A stretch of 64,000 nt of DNA from assembly GCF_005146945.1 (NCBI RefSeq), contig NZ_SWMS01000027.1, positions 28,298 through 92,297 of the forward strand. Reading direction: 5' to 3'. The position numbers were made by a program, and so were the translations under genes. The DNA is from Prauserella endophytica. Its GTDB lineage: Bacteria; Actinomycetota; Actinomycetes; Mycobacteriales; Pseudonocardiaceae. This document shows, one piece after another, positions 47,337 through 55,428 of the stretch (the stretch's first letter is position 1; each line of letters starts with the position of its first letter). The notes under the pieces are model-generated. The model ran no database searches and was not told the DNA's origin. It saw only the letters and a program-made list of their open reading frames with translations.

Positions 47337-49675
47337 GCGCTGTCACGGGCCCGTACCGTCCCGGCTGGGACGGCTTCGACTCGGCTGCGGTAACGGCTGC
47401 ACCGGCTCTGATCCCGGTCGCGTTTCTCGGACGCACCTCCACCGACGACCAGCAGGACCCCGTCGGATCGCTGCTGCGCCAGCTGCGCATCTCGCAGGAA
47501 GCGCTGCCCGAGGGCTGCGTCATCGTCGCGTACTTCTACGACGTCGAGTCCGGACGCAAAGACCTCGATGTGCGCGGCCGGGGCGACCGTCACGAGCGGC
47601 TCGCCATCCCCATCCCGCGTGACGGCGGCATCCACGATCTACTTAAAGAGGCGGCCAGCCCCAACCGGCGCTTCCAAGCAGTCATCTGCGAACAGATCGA
47701 CCGCATCGCCCGCCGGACCTACTACGGCACGCTCGTCGAGCACCAGCTCCAGTCAGCCAACGTCGGCCTGTGGGCCGCAGACGAACCCATCCGGCTCGAC
47801 ACCGACATGCTCATCGACCCGACCACAGTGCTCACCCGCCGGGTCAAGCAGGGCATCGCCGAGTGGTACGCGCTGGACATGATCAAGCGGGCTCGCGACG
47901 GGTTCGAAACCCACACCGACCAGGGCTACAACGTCGGCAAGGCATGCTACGGCTACCGCACCGTCCAGGTCCGACTCGACAAGGACTCCGACAGCGACCA
48001 TGCCTCCGACAAGGGCGATGCCAAGCAGGCGGGACGGGCCCGGTCCGGGAACCGGGGGAAGGGACGGAACGGTCCGCGGACCAAGAGCAAGCTCGTCAAG
48101 GAACCCATCGAGGCCGCGGTCGTCGCCAAGATCTACGACTGGCGCATCACCGAGCGGCTCAGCTACGAGGCGATCGCGGAGCGACTCAACCTCGACCTCG
48201 CGACCAACCCGCCGCCGACCCCACCAGACCCCGAACGAGCCGTCGGCCGGTGGACGTGGAGCAGTGTTCGGGACGTACTGAACCAGCCCAAGTACACCGG
48301 CTACATGGTCTGGAACCGGCGGGCGATGAAGACGCGCAACGGCAGCCCCAACCCGATGGAGAAGTGGGTCTGGTCCACGGAGCCCACGCACGAGAAGATC
48401 ATCGACCTCACGGACTTCATCGCGGCCCAGCAGGTCGTCCGGCGGCGCGAACGGTCCCGCACGCAGGCCGGCGCCAACACCCATCCGCAGACCAAGCGCA
48501 CCTACCGGCTGCGGTCCTACCTGTTCTGCGAAATCTGCGGTCGCCGGATGTTCGGCAAGACGCGCCGCCAGCACGCGTACTACGCCTGCGCGCCGAAGAA
48601 GGGCTACGTCCCCGAGGGACACCCGGACAGCCTGTGGGTGCGCGAAGTCGCGCTCCTCGACGGCCTGAACGAGTTCCTCAGCCACCACGTGTTCGGCCCG
48701 TACCGGCAAGAGCTGCTCTCCTCAGCCCTGCGCGACCTGGACATGCAGGCCGAGCAGACCCGCAACGAGCGAATCGCGGCGATCAAGAAGGCGATCGCCG
48801 ACCTCGACGCCCGCAAGAAGCGCCTGATCCGCACCCTCGAAGTCACCGGCGACGATGACGAAGAGCCAGACCAGGAACTCATCCAGGACATCAAGAACCG
48901 TCGCGCCGAGATCAAGGCCGAGCGCGCCAAGCTGGCCGCCGAACTGGAGACCCTCGAAGAGCAGATCAACGATCAGCAGAACCCCGACCTGCTCCGCTTG
49001 CTCCCCGTCGGCGCCTGCGACCTCGACGCACTACCGGAGGACCTCGCCCGCAAGCTGTTCGAGGCACTCCGGTTGGAAATCCACTACAACAAGACCGACA
49101 ACACCGCCGTCTGCCGCATCACGCTGAGTGGTGAGACGCTTCCAGCGCTTCAGCAGACCACGCAAGAAAGCGGGGTGGTGCTCCCCTTCAAGAAGCCAAC
49201 GGGCGCGAAGCATGGCGTCAACACCGACTCGAACAAGAAGGACGAGGCGCCTAGCGACTCGTCCCCCCTGTTCCCATCTGTTGTGTGCCCCCGGCAGGAT
49301 TCGAACCTGCGACACCTGCCTCCGGAGGGCAGTGCTCTATCCACTGAGCTACGAGGGCCCATCGCCGTGCGACCCGTGCAGCTTAGCGCACCATCCCACC
49401 CGGGCTCACCGGCGGCCCCGGTTCGAGGGCCGGGAGGGTGCGGATGCCGAACTCCTTGCGCAGCACGGCACGCGCCGCGTGGTAGCCCGCCATGCCGTGC
49501 ACGCTCGGGCCAGGGGGCGTCGACGCCGAGCACAGGTACACGCCACGCAGCGGCGTCGCGTACGGGTTCACCCGCGGCGCCGGCCTGGCGAGCATCTGCG
49601 GCACCGTCACCGCTCCGCCCGCGATGTCGCCGCCCACGTAGTTGCGGTTGTACCGCTCGAACTCCGGGGCCGTGA
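47285..49675 (+). CDS. Large serine recombinase (integrase); frame runs through the att site and tRNA
   Basis: A site-specific recombinase: catalytic Ser52 in AFLGRTSTDDQQDP, VICEQIDRIARRTYYG with the active-site Arg, DNA-binding Recombinase domain (GYNVGKACYGYRT, RWTWSSVRDVLNQPKYTGYM), a zinc-ribbon with LFCEICGRRMFGKTRR and YYACAP, and a long coiled coil (IAAIKKAIADLDARKKRLIR). GGAGG lies seven bases before ATG 47285. The element-encoded part ends near residue 667; the frame then continues without a stop through the whole tRNA-Arg gene (antisense) and 317 bases beyond, adding about 130 residues of low-complexity host-encoded sequence. The natural C-terminus in the excised circle would be different. 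Integration next to this recombinase explains the insertion at tRNA-Arg. Confidence 0.85.
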   Translation: MAGPEAIQEWLNQQGGLSAVTGPYRPGWDGFDSAAVTAAPALIPVAFLGRTSTDDQQDPVGSLLRQLRISQEALPEGCVIVAYFYDVESGRKDLDVRGRGDRHERLAIPIPRDGGIHDLLKEAASPNRRFQAVICEQIDRIARRTYYGTLVEHQLQSANVGLWAADEPIRLDTDMLIDPTTVLTRRVKQGIAEWYALDMIKRARDGFETHTDQGYNVGKACYGYRTVQVRLDKDSDSDHASDKGDAKQAGRARSGNRGKGRNGPRTKSKLVKEPIEAAVVAKIYDWRITERLSYEAIAERLNLDLATNPPPTPPDPERAVGRWTWSSVRDVLNQPKYTGYMVWNRRAMKTRNGSPNPMEKWVWSTEPTHEKIIDLTDFIAAQQVVRRRERSRTQAGANTHPQTKRTYRLRSYLFCEICGRRMFGKTRRQHAYYACAPKKGYVPEGHPDSLWVREVALLDGLNEFLSHHVFGPYRQELLSSALRDLDMQAEQTRNERIAAIKKAIADLDARKKRLIRTLEVTGDDDEEPDQELIQDIKNRRAEIKAERAKLAAELETLEEQINDQQNPDLLRLLPVGACDLDALPEDLARKLFEALRLEIHYNKTDNTAVCRITLSGETLPALQQTTQESGVVLPFKKPTGAKHGVNTDSNKKDEAPSDSSPLFPSVVCPRQDSNLRHLPPEGSALSTELRGPIAVRPVQLSAPSHPGSPAAPVRGPGGCGCRTPCAARHAPRGSPPCRARSGQGASTPSTGTRHAAASRTGSPAAPAWRASAAPSPLRPRCRRPRSCGCTARTPGP
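49286..49330. other. Probable attachment site (att) at the right end of the element
   Basis: The integrase gene ends against the 3' half of tRNA-Arg, which remains complete. The att core should lie somewhere in this 3' half, rebuilt by the element on integration. The exact core cannot be fixed because the other junction, carrying the second copy, is not in the window. Confidence 0.55.
49286..49358 (-). tRNA. tRNA-Arg (anticodon CCG)
   Basis: The minus strand folds as a standard tRNA of 73 bases: acceptor GCCCTCG/CGGGGGC (49358-49352 and 49293-49287), D stem GCTC/GAGC, anticodon stem CTGCC/GGCAG with loop CTCCGGA (anticodon CCG), T stem GCAGG/CCTGC with loop TTCGAAT, discriminator A at 49286. 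CCA is not encoded. Its 3' end faces the element, the usual arrangement when a mobile element uses a tRNA as attachment site. Confidence 0.95.
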
Positions 49676-50888
49676 TCGCCCGGCTCTCGAGCACCGTGTC
49701 GCGGAAGCCGGGCGCGTACCGCTCGATGCGGGCCGTGATCGCCTCCGTCGGGTCCACCGGGTCGCCGTTGGGGACGTGGCAGTACGCCCAGAGCGGTCGC
49801 CTGCCGGGGCGGGCCCTGTCCGGGTCGGCCACCGCCGGGTCGACGAGCAGCACAAAGGGCTCGCCTCGCCGCTCTCCGCGCTGCACCGCGGACTCGTAGG
49901 CGAAGACCTCCCGCTCGTCGCCCCCGACGTGCACCGTCGGCGCTCTGCCCACCTCAGGGTCGCGCCAGGGCACTGGATCGGAGACGAGAAAGTCGACCTT
50001 CGCCGACCCGGGGCCGTGGGTGAACCGCCCGAGGCGACGCCGGTAGCGGGCAGGCAGGCGCGGACCCGCCAGGTCGAGGAACACCGTCGGGCTCACGTTC
50101 AGCAGCACGGCCTTCGCCTGCCCGACCTCCCGCAGGTCCTCGATGGGCGTCGACGCGTGACAGGTGCCGCCGTGCGCCTCGATGTCGGCCACGAGCGCGT
50201 CGGCGAGGCGCTGGCTGCCACCCCTCGGCAGCGGCCATCCGCTCGCGTGCGCGAGGTGGCCCAGCAGCATCGCGACCGCGCCGCCCGGCAGGCTCGGCAG
50301 CCTGCCGAGTGAGTGGGCCGCGACCCCGGCGAGCAGGGCCCGCGCCGTGCGTCCCGCGAAGAGCCTGCTCGTCAGCGGTGAGCCGCCCAGAAGGGCTCGA
50401 GGCGCGAGCAGCAGCGGAGCGAGCACGTCCTTGGGCAGGCGCCGCTGATCGGAGAGCACCAGGTCGACCACGCTCTCGCTGTGCTTCACCAGGGGCTCCA
50501 TGAGGCCGCGCCAGCGCGCGCCGTCGCGGCCCAGCTGCTCACAGGTTCGCTCCAGATCGCGGTAGGCGACGCCCGGCGGCGCGCCGTCGAGCGGGTGCGC
50601 GTAGCTCGCGTCGGGCACGCGCAGCTCCACACCGCGCGCTTCGAGGTCGAACTCGCGGAAGAACCGGGACGCGGCGCCGAGGGGGTGCACCGCCGAGCAG
50701 ATGTCGTGCACGACCTCGGAGTCGAAGAGGGGTATCGAGCGGAGCCCGCCGCCGAACGTGTCGCCTGCCTCGAAGAGATGGACGGAGAGTCCGGCTCTGG
50801 CCAGGATCACTCCCGCGGCCAGTCCGTTGGGTCCGGTCCCGACGATGGCGACATCCACGGGAGGTGACGGTACGCGCCGTTTGTTCAC
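49383..50888 (-). CDS. FAD-dependent oxidoreductase of the phytoene-desaturase/CrtI family
   Basis: A 501-residue protein with dinucleotide-binding motif VAIVGTGPNGLAAGVILARAG near the N-terminus followed by FEAGDTFGGGLRSI, and the C-terminal FAD motif GVYLCSASTPPGPSVHGMAG. The family includes phytoene desaturases and many actinobacterial oxidoreductases of unknown substrate; no crt genes are nearby. Starts are GTG 50888 or GTG 50858 (directly before the Rossmann motif); neither has a good ribosome site. It is the first host gene beyond the tRNA and is divergent from the metal exporter. Confidence 0.8.
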   Translation of the reverse strand: MNKRRVPSPPVDVAIVGTGPNGLAAGVILARAGLSVHLFEAGDTFGGGLRSIPLFDSEVVHDICSAVHPLGAASRFFREFDLEARGVELRVPDASYAHPLDGAPPGVAYRDLERTCEQLGRDGARWRGLMEPLVKHSESVVDLVLSDQRRLPKDVLAPLLLAPRALLGGSPLTSRLFAGRTARALLAGVAAHSLGRLPSLPGGAVAMLLGHLAHASGWPLPRGGSQRLADALVADIEAHGGTCHASTPIEDLREVGQAKAVLLNVSPTVFLDLAGPRLPARYRRRLGRFTHGPGSAKVDFLVSDPVPWRDPEVGRAPTVHVGGDEREVFAYESAVQRGERRGEPFVLLVDPAVADPDRARPGRRPLWAYCHVPNGDPVDPTEAITARIERYAPGFRDTVLESRAITAPEFERYNRNYVGGDIAGGAVTVPQMLARPAPRVNPYATPLRGVYLCSASTPPGPSVHGMAGYHAARAVLRKEFGIRTLPALEPGPPVSPGGMVR

Positions 50889-50921
50889 CCCGGCGTGGGG
50901 GAATTCCGCCGTAGAGTAATG

Positions 50922-50940
50922 CGAGGTTAGCCTCACCTGT
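50922..50940. promoter_or_regulatory. Possible DtxR/IdeR-type metal-regulator box
   Basis: AGGTTAG-CCT-CACCT within 50922-50940 agrees with most of the 19-base IdeR/DtxR consensus (TTAGGTTAGSCTAACCTAA) and lies between the divergent oxidoreductase and CDF genes. A TTGCAC (50942-50947) and TATATT (50963-50968) downstream could be the CDF promoter, although the 15-base spacing is short. Confidence 0.4.
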
Positions 50941-51001
50941 ATTGCACTTATGCGCATGTGACTATATTTTCGTGCGGCGAAACGAACCAGGAGGTGACGC
51001 G

Positions 51002-51928
51002 ATGGGCCATGGGCACGGCCACGGGCACGTCGACCCGGCGAGGCCGGGCAGCGCCTCCGCTCGCTACGTGCGCAGGCTCGCCGCCGCACTCGTCATCGGC
51101 GCCGCGTTCATGGTGCTGGAGTTCGTGGTCGGGTTCGCCACGTCGTCGCTGGCCCTCATCTCCGACGCGGCCCACATGTTCACCGACGTGCTCGGCGTCG
51201 GGATGGCGCTCGTCGCCGTCGCGCTGGCCCGCCGCAGCGGCCCCACCTACACGCGCACGTTCGGCCTCTACCGGGCTGAGGTCCTCGCGGCACTCGGCAA
51301 CGTGCTGCTGCTCTTCGGCGTCGCCGCCTACGTCGTGTACGAGGCGATCCAGCGGATCAGTGACCCGCCCGCCGTACCCGGCCTGCCCGTGCTGCTCGCG
51401 GCCTCGGCGGGGCTCGTCGCCAACCTCGTGTCGTTCTCCCTCCTGCGCTCGGGCGCCAAGGAGAGCCTCAACGTGCGCGGCGCCTACCTGGAGGTGCTGG
51501 CCGACCTGGTCGGCTCAGTCGGCGTGTTGATCAGTGCGGCCGTCACGATGCTCACCGGCTGGCGCTACGCCGACCCGATCGTGGGTGTCGCGATCGGCGT
51601 GTGGGTGCTGCCGAGGGCCGCGTCGCTCGCCGCGCGCACGCTGCGGATCCTCTTCCAGCACGCCCCGCGCGGTATCGACGTCGCGAAGCTCAGCGGGCAG
51701 CTCACCGCGCTCGACGGCGTGGAGGACGTCCACGACCTGCACGTCTGGACGCTCACCTCGGGCATGGAGGTGGCCTCGGCGCACCTCACCGTCGCGCCCG
51801 ACGCGGACACCTCGGAGGTGCTGGCCTCCGCGCAGCGCCTGCTGGCGCAGGAGTACTCGATCGAGCACGCGACCCTGCAGATCGAGCCGAGGGAGTCGGC
51901 GCGGCGCTGCGAGGAGCTGTCCTGGTGA
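51002..51928 (+). CDS. Cation diffusion facilitator (CDF) metal exporter
   Basis: A 308-residue six-helix transporter: His-rich N-terminus (MGHGHGHGHVD), the metal-site motif ALISDAAHMFTDVLG in helix 2, the matching AYLEVLADLVGSVGV in helix 5, and a C-terminal cytoplasmic domain (VEDVHDLHVWTLTSGMEVAS). CDF proteins export Zn, Co, Cd or Fe(II) in exchange for protons; the HxxxD pattern in helix 2 and D in helix 5 suit zinc. AGGAGG stands eight bases before the ATG. Possible metal-dependent control by the box upstream. Confidence 0.92.
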   Translation: MGHGHGHGHVDPARPGSASARYVRRLAAALVIGAAFMVLEFVVGFATSSLALISDAAHMFTDVLGVGMALVAVALARRSGPTYTRTFGLYRAEVLAALGNVLLLFGVAAYVVYEAIQRISDPPAVPGLPVLLAASAGLVANLVSFSLLRSGAKESLNVRGAYLEVLADLVGSVGVLISAAVTMLTGWRYADPIVGVAIGVWVLPRAASLAARTLRILFQHAPRGIDVAKLSGQLTALDGVEDVHDLHVWTLTSGMEVASAHLTVAPDADTSEVLASAQRLLAQEYSIEHATLQIEPRESARRCEELSW

Positions 51929-51931
51929 CGA

Positions 51932-52633
51932 TCAGGGAAAGGGCAGTGGCTCGGCGTCGCGCTTGGCGAGCAGCTGCCGCATGAGGTTCGCCTCAGGGAC
52001 CTGTGACTTGAGGATGCTGTCCGCGAGCGTCCGCACCGCGCCCACGGCCGCGTGCTCCTTGCCGTACTCCGCCATCTCGGTGCCGCCCTGGTGGTGGCGG
52101 AGCATGAGCTGCAGGAAGTAGACGTCGAGCTCTCGACCGGAGAGCGAACGGAGCTTCCGCAGCTCCTGTTCGGTGGCCATGCCCGGCATGGGGCCGCCGG
52201 AGCTGTCGCCGCCCGGCCCGCCGCCGTGCTGGTGCCCGCCGGGTTCGGTCATCCACGTCATGTACTCGCCGAGCGGTTCCTCCGGCTGCTGCCAGAGCAT
52301 CAACCAGCCCTTCATTCGCCCGACCTGCTCGGTCTGCGTGCTGGCGATGTCGAAGGCCAGCTGCACGATCGCGGGGTCGGTGCTGTGGTCCCGCGCCCAG
52401 TTGGCCATGGTGACGGCCTGCAGGTGGTGCACCGACATGTCCTGCGCGAAGCCGACGTCCACGGAGCCCGCGGTCGGCACCGGCTGCTCCTCGTCGCCGA
52501 CCGCCTGGGCCAGCACGAGCCCGATCGTCGCGCCGATCAACAACACCGCGAGCGTTGCCGCGCCGAAGATCAGGACCCGGGACCAGCCCGGGGTCTCCTG
52601 ATCGACGAGCTCGCCGTGCTCGTCAGGTGCCAT
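51932..52633 (-). CDS. DUF305 membrane-anchored protein
   Basis: A 233-residue protein with one membrane segment near residues 20-45 (VLIFGAATLAVLLIGATIGL) and an extracytoplasmic DUF305 domain of ferritin-like helices: DVGFAQDMSVHHLQAVTMAN and YFLQLMLRHHQGGTEMAEYG. The paired MxxHHxxA motifs can bind metal ions such as copper. A Gly/His-rich loop (GGHQHGGGPGG) lies between. It is convergent with the CDF gene, three bases apart, and three bases from the DUF3105 gene upstream, with which it is probably co-transcribed. Confidence 0.85.
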   Translation of the reverse strand: MAPDEHGELVDQETPGWSRVLIFGAATLAVLLIGATIGLVLAQAVGDEEQPVPTAGSVDVGFAQDMSVHHLQAVTMANWARDHSTDPAIVQLAFDIASTQTEQVGRMKGWLMLWQQPEEPLGEYMTWMTEPGGHQHGGGPGGDSSGGPMPGMATEQELRKLRSLSGRELDVYFLQLMLRHHQGGTEMAEYGKEHAAVGAVRTLADSILKSQVPEANLMRQLLAKRDAEPLPFP

Positions 52634-52636
52634 GGA

Positions 52637-53473
52637 TCAGCCGCCGGCCGGGGGAGCGGACGGGGTGCCGCTCATCGGCTGGTCCTGCTGAGCGCCCTCG
52701 GAGCCCTGGTAGTCCATGGGCTTCGCGTCGGGACCCGGCTTCGACGGGTCGAACGGCGGCGGGTTGTCCGGGTCGAACGCGCCGGGGCCGAGCGCGTCGC
52801 ACGAGGCGCCGACCTCCGGGTAGGTGTTCGGGTTGCGCCGCAGCGCCGCGATGAACTGGTCGATGCGCTGGTCCTCGGCGCTCTCGAGCTTGAGCTGGTG
52901 GCCCCACGACTGCACCGAGATCGGCGTGTCGAGGCCGGGGTAGGGCGACATCATCGTGAACGGCTTGCCCTCGGTCCGCACCCGTAGCTTCTCCAGCTCG
53001 TCGCCCTGCACCCGGTCGGGGTTGTAGGCGATCCACACCGCGCCGTGCTCGAGCGAGTGGACCATGTTCTCGGTCCGCACGGCGTTCGGGTAGACGATGC
53101 CGGTGCAGGCGGCCCAGTAGCCGTCGTGCGGGCCGCCGAAGGGCGGGGTCTTGTCATAGGCGACGCGCTCGGTGGGCAGGACGTGCGCCCCCGCGGCGTA
53201 CTCGGCGGTGACGACGCCCTCGATGTCCTTCGACGGGTCCGGGTTCTGCTGCGACGGCGCGAAGGCGGCCGCGGCCTCCTCGCGGTCGCGCTGCTCCCGC
53301 TGGTCGCTCGAGGCGACCCAGTAGTAGCCGAACACACCCACCGCGAGCAGCAGGATCACGACGACGGAGAAGATCGTCCCCCACGGCGTGTGCTTCTTGG
53401 TGACGACCGATCCACGGGCTGCCTTGACCGCGTTCTTCTTCGGGCTGCCCTTTTTCTTCGTGCCGCTGGCCAT
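52637..53473 (-). CDS. DUF3105 membrane protein
   Basis: A 278-residue protein: basic N-terminus (KKKGSPKKNAVKAARGS), one membrane helix near residues 30-52 (IFSVVVILLLAVGVFGYYWV) and an outer domain with the DUF3105 hallmarks (YDKTPPFGGPHDGYWAACTG, ENMVHSLEHGAVWIAYNPD). The conserved His residues suggest metal binding. The end is Pro-rich. The start is ATG complement of 53471-53473; a much longer frame on this strand continues over argS but is an antisense artefact. DUF3105-DUF305 pairs are common in actinomycetes; their role is not known. Confidence 0.85.
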   Translation of the reverse strand: MASGTKKKGSPKKNAVKAARGSVVTKKHTPWGTIFSVVVILLLAVGVFGYYWVASSDQREQRDREEAAAAFAPSQQNPDPSKDIEGVVTAEYAAGAHVLPTERVAYDKTPPFGGPHDGYWAACTGIVYPNAVRTENMVHSLEHGAVWIAYNPDRVQGDELEKLRVRTEGKPFTMMSPYPGLDTPISVQSWGHQLKLESAEDQRIDQFIAALRRNPNTYPEVGASCDALGPGAFDPDNPPPFDPSKPGPDAKPMDYQGSEGAQQDQPMSGTPSAPPAGG

Positions 53474-53533
53474 GGCTCCCGTGTTTCCCTCGAGGACGGA
53501 CGCGTACCGGCTGTGAAGTGTAGGGAAAGAGAT

Positions 53534-53695
53534 GTGAGGGGCGCGTAGCGCCTCCTTGGGGGGTGGTGGTCGGGCCGGCGGGAGGGCGTAAGCGGCGCGT
53601 AGCGCCTCCTTGGGGGGTGGTGGTCGGGCCGGCGGGAGGGCGTGAGGGGCGCGTAGCGCCTCCTTGGGGGGTGGTGGTCGGGCCGGCGGGAGGGC
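53534..53695. repeat. Three 54-bp tandem repeats upstream of argS
   Basis: Copies at 53534-53587, 53588-53641 and 53642-53695 are identical except for the first eight bases of the middle copy. Each contains GGCGCGTAGCGCC, a small palindrome, and a G-rich run. They fill most of the gap between the divergent DUF3105 and argS genes. A regulatory role is possible, or simple slippage expansion. Confidence 0.95.
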
Positions 53696-53752
53696 GTGTA
53701 GCGGGTCGGTCGGGAGGCTTGGGTGGTGGACGGGTCGCGGGGTCTCCAGCCG

Positions 53753-53764
53753 TACACTCGGCTG
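53753..53764 (+). promoter_or_regulatory. Candidate -10 box for a leaderless argS transcript
   Basis: TACACT (53753-53758) fits the actinomycete -10 consensus TANNNT and ends six bases before the GTG start of argS, with no Shine-Dalgarno sequence between. This spacing is typical of leaderless mRNAs, common in actinomycetes. Confidence 0.5.
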
Positions 53765-55420
53765 GTGACTCCCTCCGCCCTTGCTGACCTCGTGCGTTCG
53801 TCCGCGGTAGAAGTGTTGTCGGCGCGTGGCCTCGACCACGGCGTCCTGCCCGACCCGGTCACGGTCGAGCGACCCCGCAACCCCGAGCACGGCGACTACG
53901 CCACCAACGTGGCGCTGCAGGTGGCGAAGAAGGTCGGGCTGAAGCCGCGCGAGCTGGCGGAGGCGCTGGCGGAGGCGCTCGCGAAGGCCGACGGCGTGGA
54001 GGCGGCCGAGGTCGCGGGCCCCGGCTTCCTCAACCTGCGGCTCGCGGCCGACGCGCAGGGCGAGCTGGTGAGCCGCGTGCTGAGCGAGGGTGACGCCTAC
54101 GGCCGGGGCGATGCGCTGGCCGGTGTCAAGATCAACCTGGAGTTCGTCTCGGCCAATCCGACGGGCCCGATCCACCTCGGCGGCACCCGCTGGGCCGCGG
54201 TCGGCGACGCGCTCGGCCGCCTGCTCAGCGCGCAGGGCGCCGACGTGACCCGCGAGTACTACTTCAACGACGCCGGTGCGCAGATCGACCGGTTCGTCCG
54301 GTCCCTCATCGCCGCCGCGAAGGGCGAGTCCGCGCCTGAGGACGGCTACGCGGGCGCCTACATCAACGACATCGCCGCCGAGGTGATCCGCAAGGAGCCC
54401 AGCGCGCTCTCGCTGCCCGAGGACGAGCGGCACGAGTTGTTCCGCCGTATCGGCGTCGGGCTGATGTTCGACGAGATCAAGAAGAGCCTGCACGAGTTCG
54501 GCACCGACTTCGACGTGTACTTCCACGAGGACTCGCTGCACAGCTCGGGCGAGGTCGAGAAGGTCGTCGAGGAGCTCAAGGAGTCGGGCAGCCTGTACCA
54601 CGCCGACAACGCGTGGTGGTTGCGCTCCACCGAGCACGGCGACGACAAGGACCGCGTGGTCATCAAGAGCGACGGCAACCCGGCCTACATCGCGGGTGAC
54701 CTCGCCTACCTGCGCGACAAGATCGGGCGCGGTTTCGAGCTGTGCATCTACATGCTCGGCGCCGACCACCACGGCTACATCGCCAGGCTCAAGGCGGCCG
54801 CCGCCGCGATGGGGCACAGCCCCGACGCGGTCGAGGTGCTGATCGGCCAGATGGTCAATCTGGTCAGCGGGGGCAAGCCGGTGCGGATGAGCAAGCGGGC
54901 GGGCACCGTGGTGACGATGGAGGACCTGGTGGAGGCCGTCGGCGTCGACGCGGCCCGTTACGAGCTCACCCGGTATTCCGTGGACTCCAGTCTGGACGTC
55001 GACCTGGACCTGCTCCGCAAGCACAGCAACGACAACCCGGTGTACTACGTGCAGTACGCCCACGCGCGGCTCGCGTCGCTGCAGCGCAACGCCGCCGAGC
55101 TGGGCATCGAGCGCGCGGCCGACGTCGACCTCGGCCTGCTCGGCCATCCAAGGGAAGGCGACCTGATCCGCACGATCGGGGAGTTCCCTTCCGTGCTCAA
55201 GAAGGCGGCCGAGCTGCGCGAACCGCACCGCGTCGCCCGTTACCTCGAGTCGCTCGCGTCGGCGTACCACAAGTTCTACGACGTGGCTCGGGTGCTGCCC
55301 CAGGGCGACGAGGAGGCAACGCCCCTCACCCACGCCCGCCTGGCGCTGTGCGAGGCCGCTCGCCAGGTGTTCGCCAACGGACTGTCGCTGCTCGGGGTTT
55401 CCGCCCCGGAACGGATGTAA
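53765..55420 (+). CDS. argS: Arginyl-tRNA synthetase
   Basis: A 551-residue class I synthetase that charges tRNA-Arg. Seen: N-terminal additional domain, HIGH-type motif [20 protein letters not shown] (the second His is Gly, common in actinomycete ArgRS), [28 protein letters not shown]-type [17 protein letters not shown], and the DALR anticodon-binding domain at the end ([35 protein letters not shown]). Length is normal. The GTG at 53765 is preferred because it matches the family start; a frame upstream to 53723 has no support. It is followed by lysA eight bases later, so it heads the amino-acid operon. Confidence 0.95.
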   Translation: MTPSALADLVRSSAVEVLSARGLDHGVLPDPVTVERPRNPEHGDYATNVALQVAKKVGLKPRELAEALAEALAKADGVEAAEVAGPGFLNLRLAADAQGELVSRVLSEGDAYGRGDALAGVKINLEFVSANPTGPIHLGGTRWAAVGDALGRLLSAQGADVTREYYFNDAGAQIDRFVRSLIAAAKGESAPEDGYAGAYINDIAAEVIRKEPSALSLPEDERHELFRRIGVGLMFDEIKKSLHEFGTDFDVYFHEDSLHSSGEVEKVVEELKESGSLYHADNAWWLRSTEHGDDKDRVVIKSDGNPAYIAGDLAYLRDKIGRGFELCIYMLGADHHGYIARLKAAAAAMGHSPDAVEVLIGQMVNLVSGGKPVRMSKRAGTVVTMEDLVEAVGVDAARYELTRYSVDSSLDVDLDLLRKHSNDNPVYYVQYAHARLASLQRNAAELGIERAADVDLGLLGHPREGDLIRTIGEFPSVLKKAAELREPHRVARYLESLASAYHKFYDVARVLPQGDEEATPLTHARLALCEAARQVFANGLSLLGVSAPERM

Positions 55421-55428
55421 CGATCTAG

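Noticed and set aside
1..49285. Second copy of the tRNA-Arg 3' end (left att site) inside the window
   Set aside because: I found no second CCGGCAGGATTCGAACCTGC-type sequence by reading; the left end is taken to lie outside.
52637..55333. 898-residue minus-strand frame covering DUF3105 and all of argS
   Set aside because: The upstream two-thirds is antisense to argS and crosses the 54-bp repeats; only the 278-residue DUF3105 part is supported.
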